Source: an uncultured Eubacteriales bacterium
GTDB taxonomy: Bacteria > Bacillota > Clostridia > Oscillospirales > Acutalibacteraceae
Direction: 5' to 3'
DNA length: 34,589 nt
Assembly: GCA_949741605.1 (NCBI GenBank)
Contig: CATJNB010000102.1
Coordinates: 1 to 34,589 of the forward strand
Both the position numbers and the translations under genes were made by a program. Each line of letters starts with the position of its first letter. Positions within the stretch are counted from its first letter, which is position 1. Below the pieces are notes generated by a model. The model did not search any database, was not told the DNA's origin, and saw only the letters and a list, made by a program, of their open reading frames with translations. Below are positions 1-8,183 of this stretch, piece by piece.

Positions 1-2
1 AA

Positions 3-41
3 AAAAGAACCGTGGGGATACAAAATCCCGACGGTTCTTTT
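3..41. terminator. Rho-independent terminator hairpin (serves the minus-strand lysozyme gene, possibly bidirectional)
   Basis: Inverted repeat AAAAGAACCGT (3-13) / ACGGTTCTTTT (31-41), with A/T tracts on both sides. Confidence 0.75.
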
Positions 42-49
42 GGGTTGGA

Positions 50-2023
50 TCAGGTTGTCTGAGCCCAGTAGGAAGTATTGCGTACAGCCGAGCCATACGG
101 TTTCGAGAGATCCTTTTGCACATCGACCCGTACCGAAGCATGGACGCCATTGATTTCATACAGGATATAACAGGTGCCCGGATTTTTGCCAGTTACCTGA
201 AAATTGCCATTCGGAAGCTGCTGGAGGGTGGCAATCGAACCGGTACGGGAATCGCGTACCTTCAGCTTACCCTCGCGCACCAGCTGCGAAGCATCTACCC
301 GGTTGCCGTTGGCATCACGGACATAGGCACCGATGGTATAGCGGTCGCCGGGAGCCATGGTATAACGGGCTGTATCCAACATAATCGAGCCGCCCACTGG
401 CAACACTTTGACAGACATCACAGCTGTCTGGTCCTTGTATGTGACCTTAATTTGGGTATCGCCGGCTGCCTTGGCATTCACCTGATATTTTGCCCCGCGG
501 GAATCGTTGCCGTCCTGAAGCGCGACGGTAGCAATATTCGGGTTCAGGCTTTCCACTTTCAAGTTGGCGGTATCGTTGTTGCCCCGGACAAGGAACTGGT
601 ATGCACTGACATTGCTGACCATATTGACAGAGCTGGTATCCAGACGGAGCGCAGGTGCCGGCTGGGTAACGGTGACACTCGCGGTACGGGTGCTTTGGGC
701 ACTGAGAACCCGCTGCATAACACCAAGGCAGTTATGTACGGCAACAACACTGTAACTGTATTGGCCAGTCGGTGCGGTCGTATCCGTAAAGGAAAGCTGG
801 TCAGTGGAACCGATCACCTGCCCAGTACCATTGCTGGTATAGCGGTAAATATTATAGCGGTCTGCATTGGGCACGGCATTCCAGCGCAGTTCAACCTGAC
901 TGCCCTCTTTGACTGTTTGCAGCCCGGTAATGGCTGGGGTATCCAGCGTGGTAACATTACAATCCCGTACATAAACAACATTCACATCGGTATTGCCGGC
1001 TTCCGTAGCAGTCCCGGCCATTTTCGAGCGGAAGGTGTACTGCCAAACATCCGACAAAATGCCCATGCCTTTGAGTTCCTTGCGCTGGGAAAAATCGGCG
1101 CTTTCGTTATCGGGATACGCGTACCAAATGGGATAATTGCGCGCACGCAACACATTCAAGTCCATTTTCCGGAATAACACCGTAATCGAATAAACCATGG
1201 GACGGTACCCGGCCTGCTCAATCCGTTCACAGAACGCCACGGCAATATCCGTCAGCTGCTGCTTGGAGAGGCTCTGCATTTGGGTTGTTTCCATGTCAAA
1301 AGCAATGGGCAGGGTCATTTTATCTGCATACTGCGGGATATAATCCCGGATGGCACGCAGGACATAATCCGCTTCCTTCCTTGCATCCTCAACGGTTTGG
1401 GCATAGCTGAAGTGGTACAGCCCAAACGGAATCCCCGTTTCCACAGCGCCCTTGACATTCGCGGCAAAGGTAGCGTCTACTTGATTGGGGTAATTTTCCC
1501 AGCCGTAAGACGAGCGGATAATCGCAAAATCCACGCCCTGTGCTTTGACCTTGTCCCATTCCACAGGCTTACGCATATTATTATGGGTAGAAATATCAAT
1601 GCCGACATAGAAGCCGACCGAGGCAGTACAGCGGATCGTTTCGCCGGTGTTGCTGGTAACAGTGATGTATGCCTGCCCCATGCGCTTGCCGGTAATTTTA
1701 CCGTTCGCGTCCACGGTCGCGATACTTTCATTTTGAGATTTCCATGTACCGTTTTGCACCGGGACATCCAACACAGCCTGTACGCTCTCCCCGACCTTCA
1801 TGCTGAAGTTGGTGCGGGTATTGGCGATAATGCCCCACGGAGCGGGGGCTGGCGTGGTAGGGGTGGTCGTTTCAGCGAGTACGGCAACCGGCTCGTCCGA
1901 GGCTTCGTCCTGCCACATGATGTGCGTGGCGGGGGGTTCCTCCTGCGCGAAAACCGTCATGGGGATAGCAGCAGCCACCATCAGGGCGGAAAGCAGCGCC
2001 GCGAGAACCTTTCTCTTTTTCAT
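50..2023 (-). CDS. Secreted GH25 (glycosyl hydrolase family 25) lysozyme with bacterial Ig-like (Big_2) and Fn3-like domains
   Basis: 657 aa; signal peptide; Big_2-like segment (MKVGESVQAVLDVP...ITGKRMGQAYITVTS); GH25 motifs (GIDISTHN...VDFAIIRSSYG, FGLYHFSYA, DVWQYTF); Fn3-like and second Ig-like regions; RBS AAGGAG upstream. Confidence 0.9.
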   Translation of the reverse strand: MKKRKVLAALLSALMVAAAIPMTVFAQEEPPATHIMWQDEASDEPVAVLAETTTPTTPAPAPWGIIANTRTNFSMKVGESVQAVLDVPVQNGTWKSQNESIATVDANGKITGKRMGQAYITVTSNTGETIRCTASVGFYVGIDISTHNNMRKPVEWDKVKAQGVDFAIIRSSYGWENYPNQVDATFAANVKGAVETGIPFGLYHFSYAQTVEDARKEADYVLRAIRDYIPQYADKMTLPIAFDMETTQMQSLSKQQLTDIAVAFCERIEQAGYRPMVYSITVLFRKMDLNVLRARNYPIWYAYPDNESADFSQRKELKGMGILSDVWQYTFRSKMAGTATEAGNTDVNVVYVRDCNVTTLDTPAITGLQTVKEGSQVELRWNAVPNADRYNIYRYTSNGTGQVIGSTDQLSFTDTTAPTGQYSYSVVAVHNCLGVMQRVLSAQSTRTASVTVTQPAPALRLDTSSVNMVSNVSAYQFLVRGNNDTANLKVESLNPNIATVALQDGNDSRGAKYQVNAKAAGDTQIKVTYKDQTAVMSVKVLPVGGSIMLDTARYTMAPGDRYTIGAYVRDANGNRVDASQLVREGKLKVRDSRTGSIATLQQLPNGNFQVTGKNPGTCYILYEINGVHASVRVDVQKDLSKPYGSAVRNTSYWAQTT

Positions 2024-2121
2024 ATGATTTCTCCTTATTGTTGAAATTCCATTGCCAGCCCTGCGTTTTTGAGATCCGGCAGGCAGGCAACAGCGTCACA
2101 ATTTGGCGTGACATCTTTTTT

Positions 2122-2130
2122 ATTATAGCA
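2122..2130 (-). promoter_or_regulatory. Extended -10 (TGCTATAAT) for the lysozyme gene
   Basis: Minus strand reads TGCTATAAT upstream of the 2023 start; no strong -35. Confidence 0.45.
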
Positions 2131-2216
2131 CAGTATTCCGGAAAAAGATAGATGAAAAGGAATAAAAATCTTGTAAGATTTTGTCAGATGTCACACAAAT
2201 CAACGCTCCTGCATAG

Positions 2217-2245
2217 CTTGTACTACAAGGACAAACCACCTTGTA
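2217..2245 (+). promoter_or_regulatory. Overlapping inverted repeats in the leader of the Cys-rich gene
   Basis: CTTGTA-c-TACAAG palindrome (2217-2229) overlapping TACAAGG-N8-CCTTGTA (2224-2230 / 2239-2245), ending about 13 nt before the RBS. Confidence 0.4.
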
Positions 2246-2271
2246 AACCATCCAGAAAGGAGGGAGAGAAC

Positions 2272-2517
2272 ATGTGCTGGATGACATCATGCAGAGGCTG
2301 CGGGTGCCGGGCAAACCGGTGCAACAGCTGGAACTCTTGCGGGTGTGGCTGGAACCGTACTTGCGGCTGTGGGTGCCGCTGCAATCAAAACTGCGGCAAT
2401 CTGGGCTCCTGCAACAACTCCTGCTTCAATAACACCCAAACCAACTGGGAACCTGCCTGCGGCTATGCTGACGAGATTGCCTGCGAGCCTTGCGGCTGTG
2501 GGTGTGGCAACGACTAA
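2272..2517 (+). CDS. Small Cys-rich protein (81 aa, 19 Cys), function unknown
   Basis: ATG at 2272 preceded by AGAAAGGAGGGAGAGAAC; MCWMTSCRGCGCRANRCNSWNSCGCGWNRTCGCGCRCNQNCGNLGSCNNSCFNNTQTNWEPACGYADEIACEPCGCGCGND; followed by a terminator. Confidence 0.8.
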   Translation: MCWMTSCRGCGCRANRCNSWNSCGCGWNRTCGCGCRCNQNCGNLGSCNNSCFNNTQTNWEPACGYADEIACEPCGCGCGND

Positions 2518-2541
2518 CCCCTAATCCATTCAACCCCATAG

Positions 2542-2586
2542 AAAAAGCCATCCTGCCCACCCAGCAGAATGGCTTTTCGTTTTTTA
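2542..2586. terminator. Convergent (shared) rho-independent terminator
   Basis: AAAAAGCCAT ... ATGGCTTTT hairpin followed by TTTTTT, between the + Cys-rich gene and the - lipoprotein gene. Confidence 0.75.
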
Positions 2587-3048
2587 AGAAAGGGAAGCAG
2601 ACAAAATCTCGCGTGCCTGCTCCTCAAACCCCGACACGCACAAAATCACCACATCGCCATGCACCAGCACAACCGGATGGTCGAGCTTTGGGATTTCGGC
2701 GGGCTGATAGTCCTGATAGACCGTTTTTTGGGCCTGTACCCGTTCCCGTACAGCCTGTTCGATCCGTACGGCGGCCGCGCTGTCCGTGGCTTTCCAGACG
2801 GAAACCTCATCCACGGTTGCGCCTCCAGTGCCGACATAGACCGCAGCTTCCCTGACATCTTCAGGAGCAATCTCATACAAACGCATGGCAACATCGGTTT
2901 CAATGGGCGAAAGGGGATCGGAAAAAGGGATACCCTGACTGAGCTTTTGGGCGGTGTCCGCAACGGAAAAATCACTGGTTTTTGCAGCGCACCCGGCAAA
3001 CACAAGCGCCACAGCAGTCAAGAGAAAAAGGGCTGCTTTTTGTTTCAT
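2584..3048 (-). CDS. DUF4358-like lipoprotein
   Basis: Lipobox VFAGC; pattern DVREAAVYVGTGGATVDEVSVWKA ... VVLVHGDVVILCVSG typical of DUF4358. Confidence 0.7.
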   Translation of the reverse strand: MKQKAALFLLTAVALVFAGCAAKTSDFSVADTAQKLSQGIPFSDPLSPIETDVAMRLYEIAPEDVREAAVYVGTGGATVDEVSVWKATDSAAAVRIEQAVRERVQAQKTVYQDYQPAEIPKLDHPVVLVHGDVVILCVSGFEEQAREILSASLS

Positions 3049-3064
3049 GGTTACACGGTACTCC

Positions 3065-4021
3065 TTACAGGTTTTGTCTTAAATAATCGAGCCACTTCAT
3101 GCAATAGTTGCGGTTTGGATGCACGCCATCGGAAGCAGCGTTATTCGGCAGGTTGCCGTTTGCATCCTGCAAAGCGGAAGCGACATCCAGATAAACCGCG
3201 CCTTTCTGTGCGGCTAACTGTTTGAGTTGATTATTATATTCCCGGATGCGGGCATTATTGACCTGATTTTCATTGCGGTCCGAAACAGCCTTTGTGACCG
3301 GGAAAATCGACTGCACATAAATCGTGGCATCCGGCTGGCGCTGGCGTACTGCGTCAATCACCTTGCCGTAATCCGTCACAAACGCGCTGCCGGCAGACCA
3401 TCCCAGTTCATTCTCACCGAACATCAAAAGGACTTTCCCATAAGACTTGCCTTTCAGCTCATCAATCACAGGTACGGAACCTTTCGCCGTTGGTTTTGTA
3501 AACACAGTGCGTACTGTAAGCCCCACACGGTAATAAAAATCAGCATTCCCTGCGCCGCCATACGTATACAAATCCTCCATCAAAGAATTTCCTACAAATA
3601 CCGCATCATCAAAGACCCGGTCGCTGGCATTAGACGGTGGTTTGGATGTGGGTTTTGAGGAAACCACTGCCGAAGAAGGTGCAGAAGACGCAGGTTGTGA
3701 CGGTACTGCGGATGCCGCGGCTGGTTTGGAAGATACAGCTGAAGAAGGGGTTTGAGAGGATGGTGGGACAGAAGGCTCTGACGGCGGCTGGGATACCAGC
3801 GCGGAAGACAGGGAATCCGACGAGAGTACCAGACTGGGTAACGGCTCAGAGGAGGATACACTCTGCGTCATATGGCTGGAACTGCCTGCCGCTGATGATG
3901 CAGGCTGGGGATCAAACTGGCAGGCACTAATCATCATGGCAAGGATGATCCCGCCGGCCATTGCAAAAGCGGCTTTAGGCACCATACGATGAAAGGTTTT
4001 CTTGTGAGGGTTTTGCTTCAT
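3065..4021 (-). CDS. SGNH/GDSL-type hydrolase lipoprotein with Ser/Pro-rich linker
   Basis: Lipobox MISAC; about 100-residue Ser/Pro/Ala linker; block I VGNSLM; LLMFGENELGW; catalytic SDGVHPN. Confidence 0.8.
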   Translation of the reverse strand: MKQNPHKKTFHRMVPKAAFAMAGGIILAMMISACQFDPQPASSAAGSSSHMTQSVSSSEPLPSLVLSSDSLSSALVSQPPSEPSVPPSSQTPSSAVSSKPAAASAVPSQPASSAPSSAVVSSKPTSKPPSNASDRVFDDAVFVGNSLMEDLYTYGGAGNADFYYRVGLTVRTVFTKPTAKGSVPVIDELKGKSYGKVLLMFGENELGWSAGSAFVTDYGKVIDAVRQRQPDATIYVQSIFPVTKAVSDRNENQVNNARIREYNNQLKQLAAQKGAVYLDVASALQDANGNLPNNAASDGVHPNRNYCMKWLDYLRQNL

Positions 4022-4352
4022 TCAGACAATACTCCTTTTTCAAATATTGGAACACTCCCACAGCAAGTTTTATGGGCAGGTTCTTCTTTCCGACCGTCTG
4101 CCCTGTTGTGCAAAGACGGTACTGATTCAGTATATCACAAATCCCGGATTTTTTCACCTTACATTTCCGTGAATTTCTTCTCACCAATTTGTAATGATTT
4201 CCCGCAAATTTCACCATTTTTGTAATAACTTTTTGTATTCTTCCATCGCGTATGGGGAGGATCATGACGTGCCATCATTCGTTTGTCACATTTTCAGAAA
4301 AACAACTCCCTGCCCTCAAAAATCTTGTACGATCCTCCAGCCTGATTTTTCC

Positions 4353-4391
4353 TTGTAACATGTTGTCACTTGCAGGAGGATTTGATATAAT
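4353..4391 (+). promoter_or_regulatory. Sigma-A-type promoter with overlapping 10-bp tandem repeat
   Basis: TTGTCA (4363-4368) - 17 bp - TATAAT (4386-4391) with extended TGa; tandem TTGTAACATG/TTGTCACTTG (4353-4372) covers the -35. Confidence 0.7.
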
Positions 4392-4451
4392 CAATATAGT
4401 TTCCAAACCCTTTCTTCCCAAACTAGGGTTTGCAGTTTTGGAAAGGCGTGT

Positions 4452-6005
4452 TTGCATGTGAATAAAACAAAAAATAATAAGGCTGCGGCGGTCATTGATA
4501 TTGGTTCGAGCCTTGTAAAAATGAGAGTGTGCCAGTGCAAAGAGGATCAGATTGCCACGCTCGATGAGCTGGAATGCCCCATCCGTATTGGCCATGAAGT
4601 CTTCCATTTTGGCGCGGTCAGCCCTGATTGCCTCAACGACCTGGTCCGTATCCTGCGCGGTTTTCAGAAGGTCATGCGGGAATATGATGTCAAGGATTAC
4701 AAGGCTGTGGCCACCACCGCCCTGCGTGAAGCGAAAAATAAAAGTTTCATCATCGACCAGATTCGTGTGCAGACCCACATGGAAGTCGAAATTTTTGAGG
4801 ACAACCAGGAAAAAACCCTGATCTATTCTGCGGTGATCCATGCACTGCGTAACGAGATGCAGTCGGCTGCCACCCTGATTTCCCATATTGGCACAGGCTC
4901 GGTCGGCTTTGGCATCTTTGACGGCCAAAACCTTTGCTTCTCCCAAAATGTTTCCATTGGTGCGCTCAAGCTGCATGACGTGTTAGGCAGCGTACAGGAG
5001 CATACCACCGATTTTTCCAGCGTGGTGGAGGAATACCTCAACGCCCTGCTCGGGCGCATCACCCTTCCGGTTGCACATAAGTCCATCGATACAATTGCCG
5101 TCACCGGTGCGGAGATCGAAACCATTGCTAGGCTCTGCAACGCCCCTTTGGAACAGGAGGTCTACCGGATCAAGCCGGAGAGCATTACCAACCTCTTTAA
5201 GAGCATCCGCGCGCTGTCGCCAGAAAAGATCAGTTCACGCCACCGCATCAGCGAAGCACAGGCTGAAATGCTCTATTCCGCTTTGGCGATTTATGTGCGG
5301 CTCTCCAAAATGACCCAGGCAAAACGCATCCTTGCCCCGCGCATTGACCTGTGGGACCCGCTTTGCCAACAGATGCTCCTGCCGGATACGAAAAAGGAAT
5401 ATCTGGATGCCGTGGAAAACCATGCCGTAGCGTGTGCAAAAACCTTTGCAGAACGCTACCATTGCGGGCTTGAACACGCACAGGCGGTATCGCAGTATGC
5501 CTGCGGGATTTTCGACTGCCTCAAAGATCTGCACGGCCTGAACCAGCGCCACCGTATGATCCTGCGCCTGGCTGCCATGCTGCATGACTGCGGCTATTTT
5601 GTGGACGCCAAGTACCATTTGGAAAGCACCTTTGGGCTGATCCAGAATATTGATATCTGCGGCGTGACCTACGAGGAAATGCTCATGACGGCTTATGTGG
5701 CGCGTTTCAATGAGCTGGAAACCCCGAACTATGATGACCTTGATTTTATTCACATCCGCGAGGAACAAAAGGTGATCTGCTCAAAACTCGCGGCCATTTT
5801 CCGCGTGGCAAACTCGCTGGATAAATCTCAAAAACAGAAAGTTCAAACCTTTGAAGTCAGGCTCGCCGAGGAAGCCTTATGGATTACGATACAAAGTGGG
5901 GAAAAATTCTGTCTGGAACAGTGGGCGTTTGAATTATGCTGCCCCTTTTTCAAAGATGTGTTCGGACTTGCGCCATGCCTGACCGTCAAAAACAACCTGC
6001 TGTAA
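4452..6005 (+). CDS. Ppx/GppA family phosphatase-like protein with C-terminal HD domain (TTG start at 4452 or GTG at 4458)
   Basis: AAVIDIGSSLVKMRV, VATTALREAKN, NQEKTLIYSAV, IGTGSVGFGIF; HD domain AAMLHDCGYF ... IFRVANSLDKS. Confidence 0.85.
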   Translation: MHVNKTKNNKAAAVIDIGSSLVKMRVCQCKEDQIATLDELECPIRIGHEVFHFGAVSPDCLNDLVRILRGFQKVMREYDVKDYKAVATTALREAKNKSFIIDQIRVQTHMEVEIFEDNQEKTLIYSAVIHALRNEMQSAATLISHIGTGSVGFGIFDGQNLCFSQNVSIGALKLHDVLGSVQEHTTDFSSVVEEYLNALLGRITLPVAHKSIDTIAVTGAEIETIARLCNAPLEQEVYRIKPESITNLFKSIRALSPEKISSRHRISEAQAEMLYSALAIYVRLSKMTQAKRILAPRIDLWDPLCQQMLLPDTKKEYLDAVENHAVACAKTFAERYHCGLEHAQAVSQYACGIFDCLKDLHGLNQRHRMILRLAAMLHDCGYFVDAKYHLESTFGLIQNIDICGVTYEEMLMTAYVARFNELETPNYDDLDFIHIREEQKVICSKLAAIFRVANSLDKSQKQKVQTFEVRLAEEALWITIQSGEKFCLEQWAFELCCPFFKDVFGLAPCLTVKNNLL

Positions 6006-6038
6006 CCCTGTAAACCCGCTGTGAAAGGACTGTCGTTT

Positions 6039-8156
6039 ATGGAAAAAGCAAAATTCCCCTATATCAACCGGGAGCTTAGTTGGATTGATTTTAATGCCCG
6101 CGTACTCGAGGAGGCTTATGAAAAAGAAAACCCCTTAATGGAACGCTTCCGTTTTCTCGGGATCAGCGCCTCAAACCTCGACGAATTTTTTATGGTACGG
6201 GTCGCCGGGGTACGCGCCCAGGTCCATTCCAAATACCACCATCCTGACGCTTCCGGTATGACCCCCTCCCAGCTGTTCCCGATCCTCAAGGACAAAATCC
6301 ATGATTTTATGAACCGCCAATATACCTGTCTGTACCGTTCCATTTTACCTGCCCTGCAAAAGGAAAACATCGCTTTCCTGACACCAAACGAGATGTCCCG
6401 CGAACAAAAGCGTTTTATTAAACAGTATTTTAATGAAGTGCTGTTTCCGGTCCTCACCCCGTTAGCCGTGGATACCAGCCGCCCATTCCCGCTGCTGGCA
6501 AACAAAAGCCTGAATATCGCGGTACGGCTTGGGGACGAAAAAGGCGAATCGTGCTTTGCTGTGGTACAGGTCCCATCGATTTTATCACGCTTTTTGGAAT
6601 TGCCTGCTCCTGTGGAGGGCGGGAAAGCGTTCGTGCTGCTCGAGGATATTATCATCGACCAGATCGCGCAGCTCTTTGAACTGCATGAAATTAAAGCCTG
6701 CACCCTGTTCCGCCTGACCCGCAACTCGGATATTGACATTGATGAAGAAGCCGAGGATCTTCTGGTGGAAATGGTAAAGTCCATTAAAAAGCGCAAACGC
6801 GGGCGTCCGGTACGGGTAGAAATCTTGCAGAAAAGCGACCGGGAAACCCGCAATTTTTTAAGCGACATGCTCAAAATCAAAGAGGATGAAATTTATGAAG
6901 TCCCCGGCCCAATTGACCTGACGCTGTTCTCCAAATTTGCCAATCTCCCCGATTTCTCGCACCTATGCTTTCAGCCGATTGTACCGGTCTACCCGCCTGC
7001 TGATTTCGTCAGCTACCCCAGCCCTTTTGATGCCATCCGCGCCAAAGACCGTCTGCTGCATCACCCCTACGAAAGCTTTAAATGTGTGGTCGATTTTGTG
7101 CGCGCCGCCGCCGACGATCCCGATGTGCTTGCCATCAAGCAGACCCTCTACCGGGTCAGCGGCAATTCTCCCATTGTCGCTGCGCTGATTAAAGCTGCGG
7201 AAAACGGCAAACAGGTTACTGTACTGGTAGAACTCAAAGCGCGTTTTGACGAGGAAAACAACATCATCTGGGCCAAAAAACTCGAGCAGGCTGGCTGCCA
7301 TGTCATCTATGGGCTGACGGGCCTGAAAACCCACTGTAAAATTTTACTCGTCGTGCGCCGCGAGGAAGATGGCATCCGGCGTTATGTCCATATGGGTACG
7401 GGCAACTATAACGACTCCACAGCCAAAATTTATACGGACGTCAGTATGTTTACCTGTAAAGAACCCTACGGTATGGACGCATCCTCCCTGTTTAACGTCC
7501 TGACCGGATATTCGCGCCCGCCGGAATATTATAAATTCGTGGTTGCCCCGCATGGGATGCGCCACTTCTTTACCCACATGATCAAGCAGGAAATCCAGAA
7601 CGCCCAGCAGGGACTGCCTTGTGGGATTGTGGTCAAGGTCAACTCCCTTGTGGACCCTAAATTGATTGCCCTGCTTTATAAAGCGTCACAGGCGGGGGTG
7701 CCCATCCAGCTGATTATCCGGGGGATCTGCTGCCTGACGCCGGGAATCCCGGGGGTGAGCGACAAGATCACTGTACACAGTATTGTTGGCCAGCTGCTGG
7801 AACACAGCCGGATCTTCCGGTTTGAAAATGCCGGCAACCCCAAGGTTTACATGGGCAGCGCCGACTGGATGCCCCGCAACCTGGACCGCCGCGTCGAACT
7901 GGTATTCCCAATTGAGGAGCCAGACCTCAAGCAGCGCGCTTTCGAAATGCTTGACCTGATGCTGCGCGATACAGTCAATACCCGTGTCCTGCAAGAGGAC
8001 ACCACCTATGTGCCAATCAGCAAACGCGGAAAAACAGCGGTCGATGTGCATGAGGCGTTTGCTAAAATGGCGCAGCAGGAAGCGGACCGCCTCACAGATG
8101 AGGATTGGAGTACCGGATTCCATCCGCGCCAGAAGCCTGATCTTGATATTTCATAA
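6039..8156 (+). CDS. ppk1: Polyphosphate kinase 1
   Basis: YINRELSWIDFNARVLEEA; SNLDEFFMVRVAG; AIKQTLYRVSGNSPIVAAL; VTVLVELKARFDEENNI; KTHCKILLVVR; YVHMGTGNYN; ATG with upstream AAAGGA. Confidence 0.97.
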   Translation: MEKAKFPYINRELSWIDFNARVLEEAYEKENPLMERFRFLGISASNLDEFFMVRVAGVRAQVHSKYHHPDASGMTPSQLFPILKDKIHDFMNRQYTCLYRSILPALQKENIAFLTPNEMSREQKRFIKQYFNEVLFPVLTPLAVDTSRPFPLLANKSLNIAVRLGDEKGESCFAVVQVPSILSRFLELPAPVEGGKAFVLLEDIIIDQIAQLFELHEIKACTLFRLTRNSDIDIDEEAEDLLVEMVKSIKKRKRGRPVRVEILQKSDRETRNFLSDMLKIKEDEIYEVPGPIDLTLFSKFANLPDFSHLCFQPIVPVYPPADFVSYPSPFDAIRAKDRLLHHPYESFKCVVDFVRAAADDPDVLAIKQTLYRVSGNSPIVAALIKAAENGKQVTVLVELKARFDEENNIIWAKKLEQAGCHVIYGLTGLKTHCKILLVVRREEDGIRRYVHMGTGNYNDSTAKIYTDVSMFTCKEPYGMDASSLFNVLTGYSRPPEYYKFVVAPHGMRHFFTHMIKQEIQNAQQGLPCGIVVKVNSLVDPKLIALLYKASQAGVPIQLIIRGICCLTPGIPGVSDKITVHSIVGQLLEHSRIFRFENAGNPKVYMGSADWMPRNLDRRVELVFPIEEPDLKQRAFEMLDLMLRDTVNTRVLQEDTTYVPISKRGKTAVDVHEAFAKMAQQEADRLTDEDWSTGFHPRQKPDLDIS

Positions 8157-8183
8157 TGTACTATCTTTTAGGAGGTTTTTCCC

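Noticed and set aside
116-1177. 353-aa plus-strand ORF
   Set aside because: Antisense to the well-supported GH25 lysozyme; no RBS or recognisable domain; biased composition of a shadow ORF
2152-2271. N-terminal extension of the Cys-rich protein (121-aa ORF version)
   Set aside because: The strong RBS sits immediately before ATG 2272, and the extension covers the leader repeats
3592-3861. Low-complexity Ser/Pro/Ala-rich repeat tract as a DNA repeat or CRISPR-like array
   Set aside because: It encodes the disordered linker of the SGNH lipoprotein; no regular repeat-spacer structure
4275-4976. 233-aa minus-strand ORF
   Set aside because: Antisense to the Ppx/GppA gene and its promoter, no family signature
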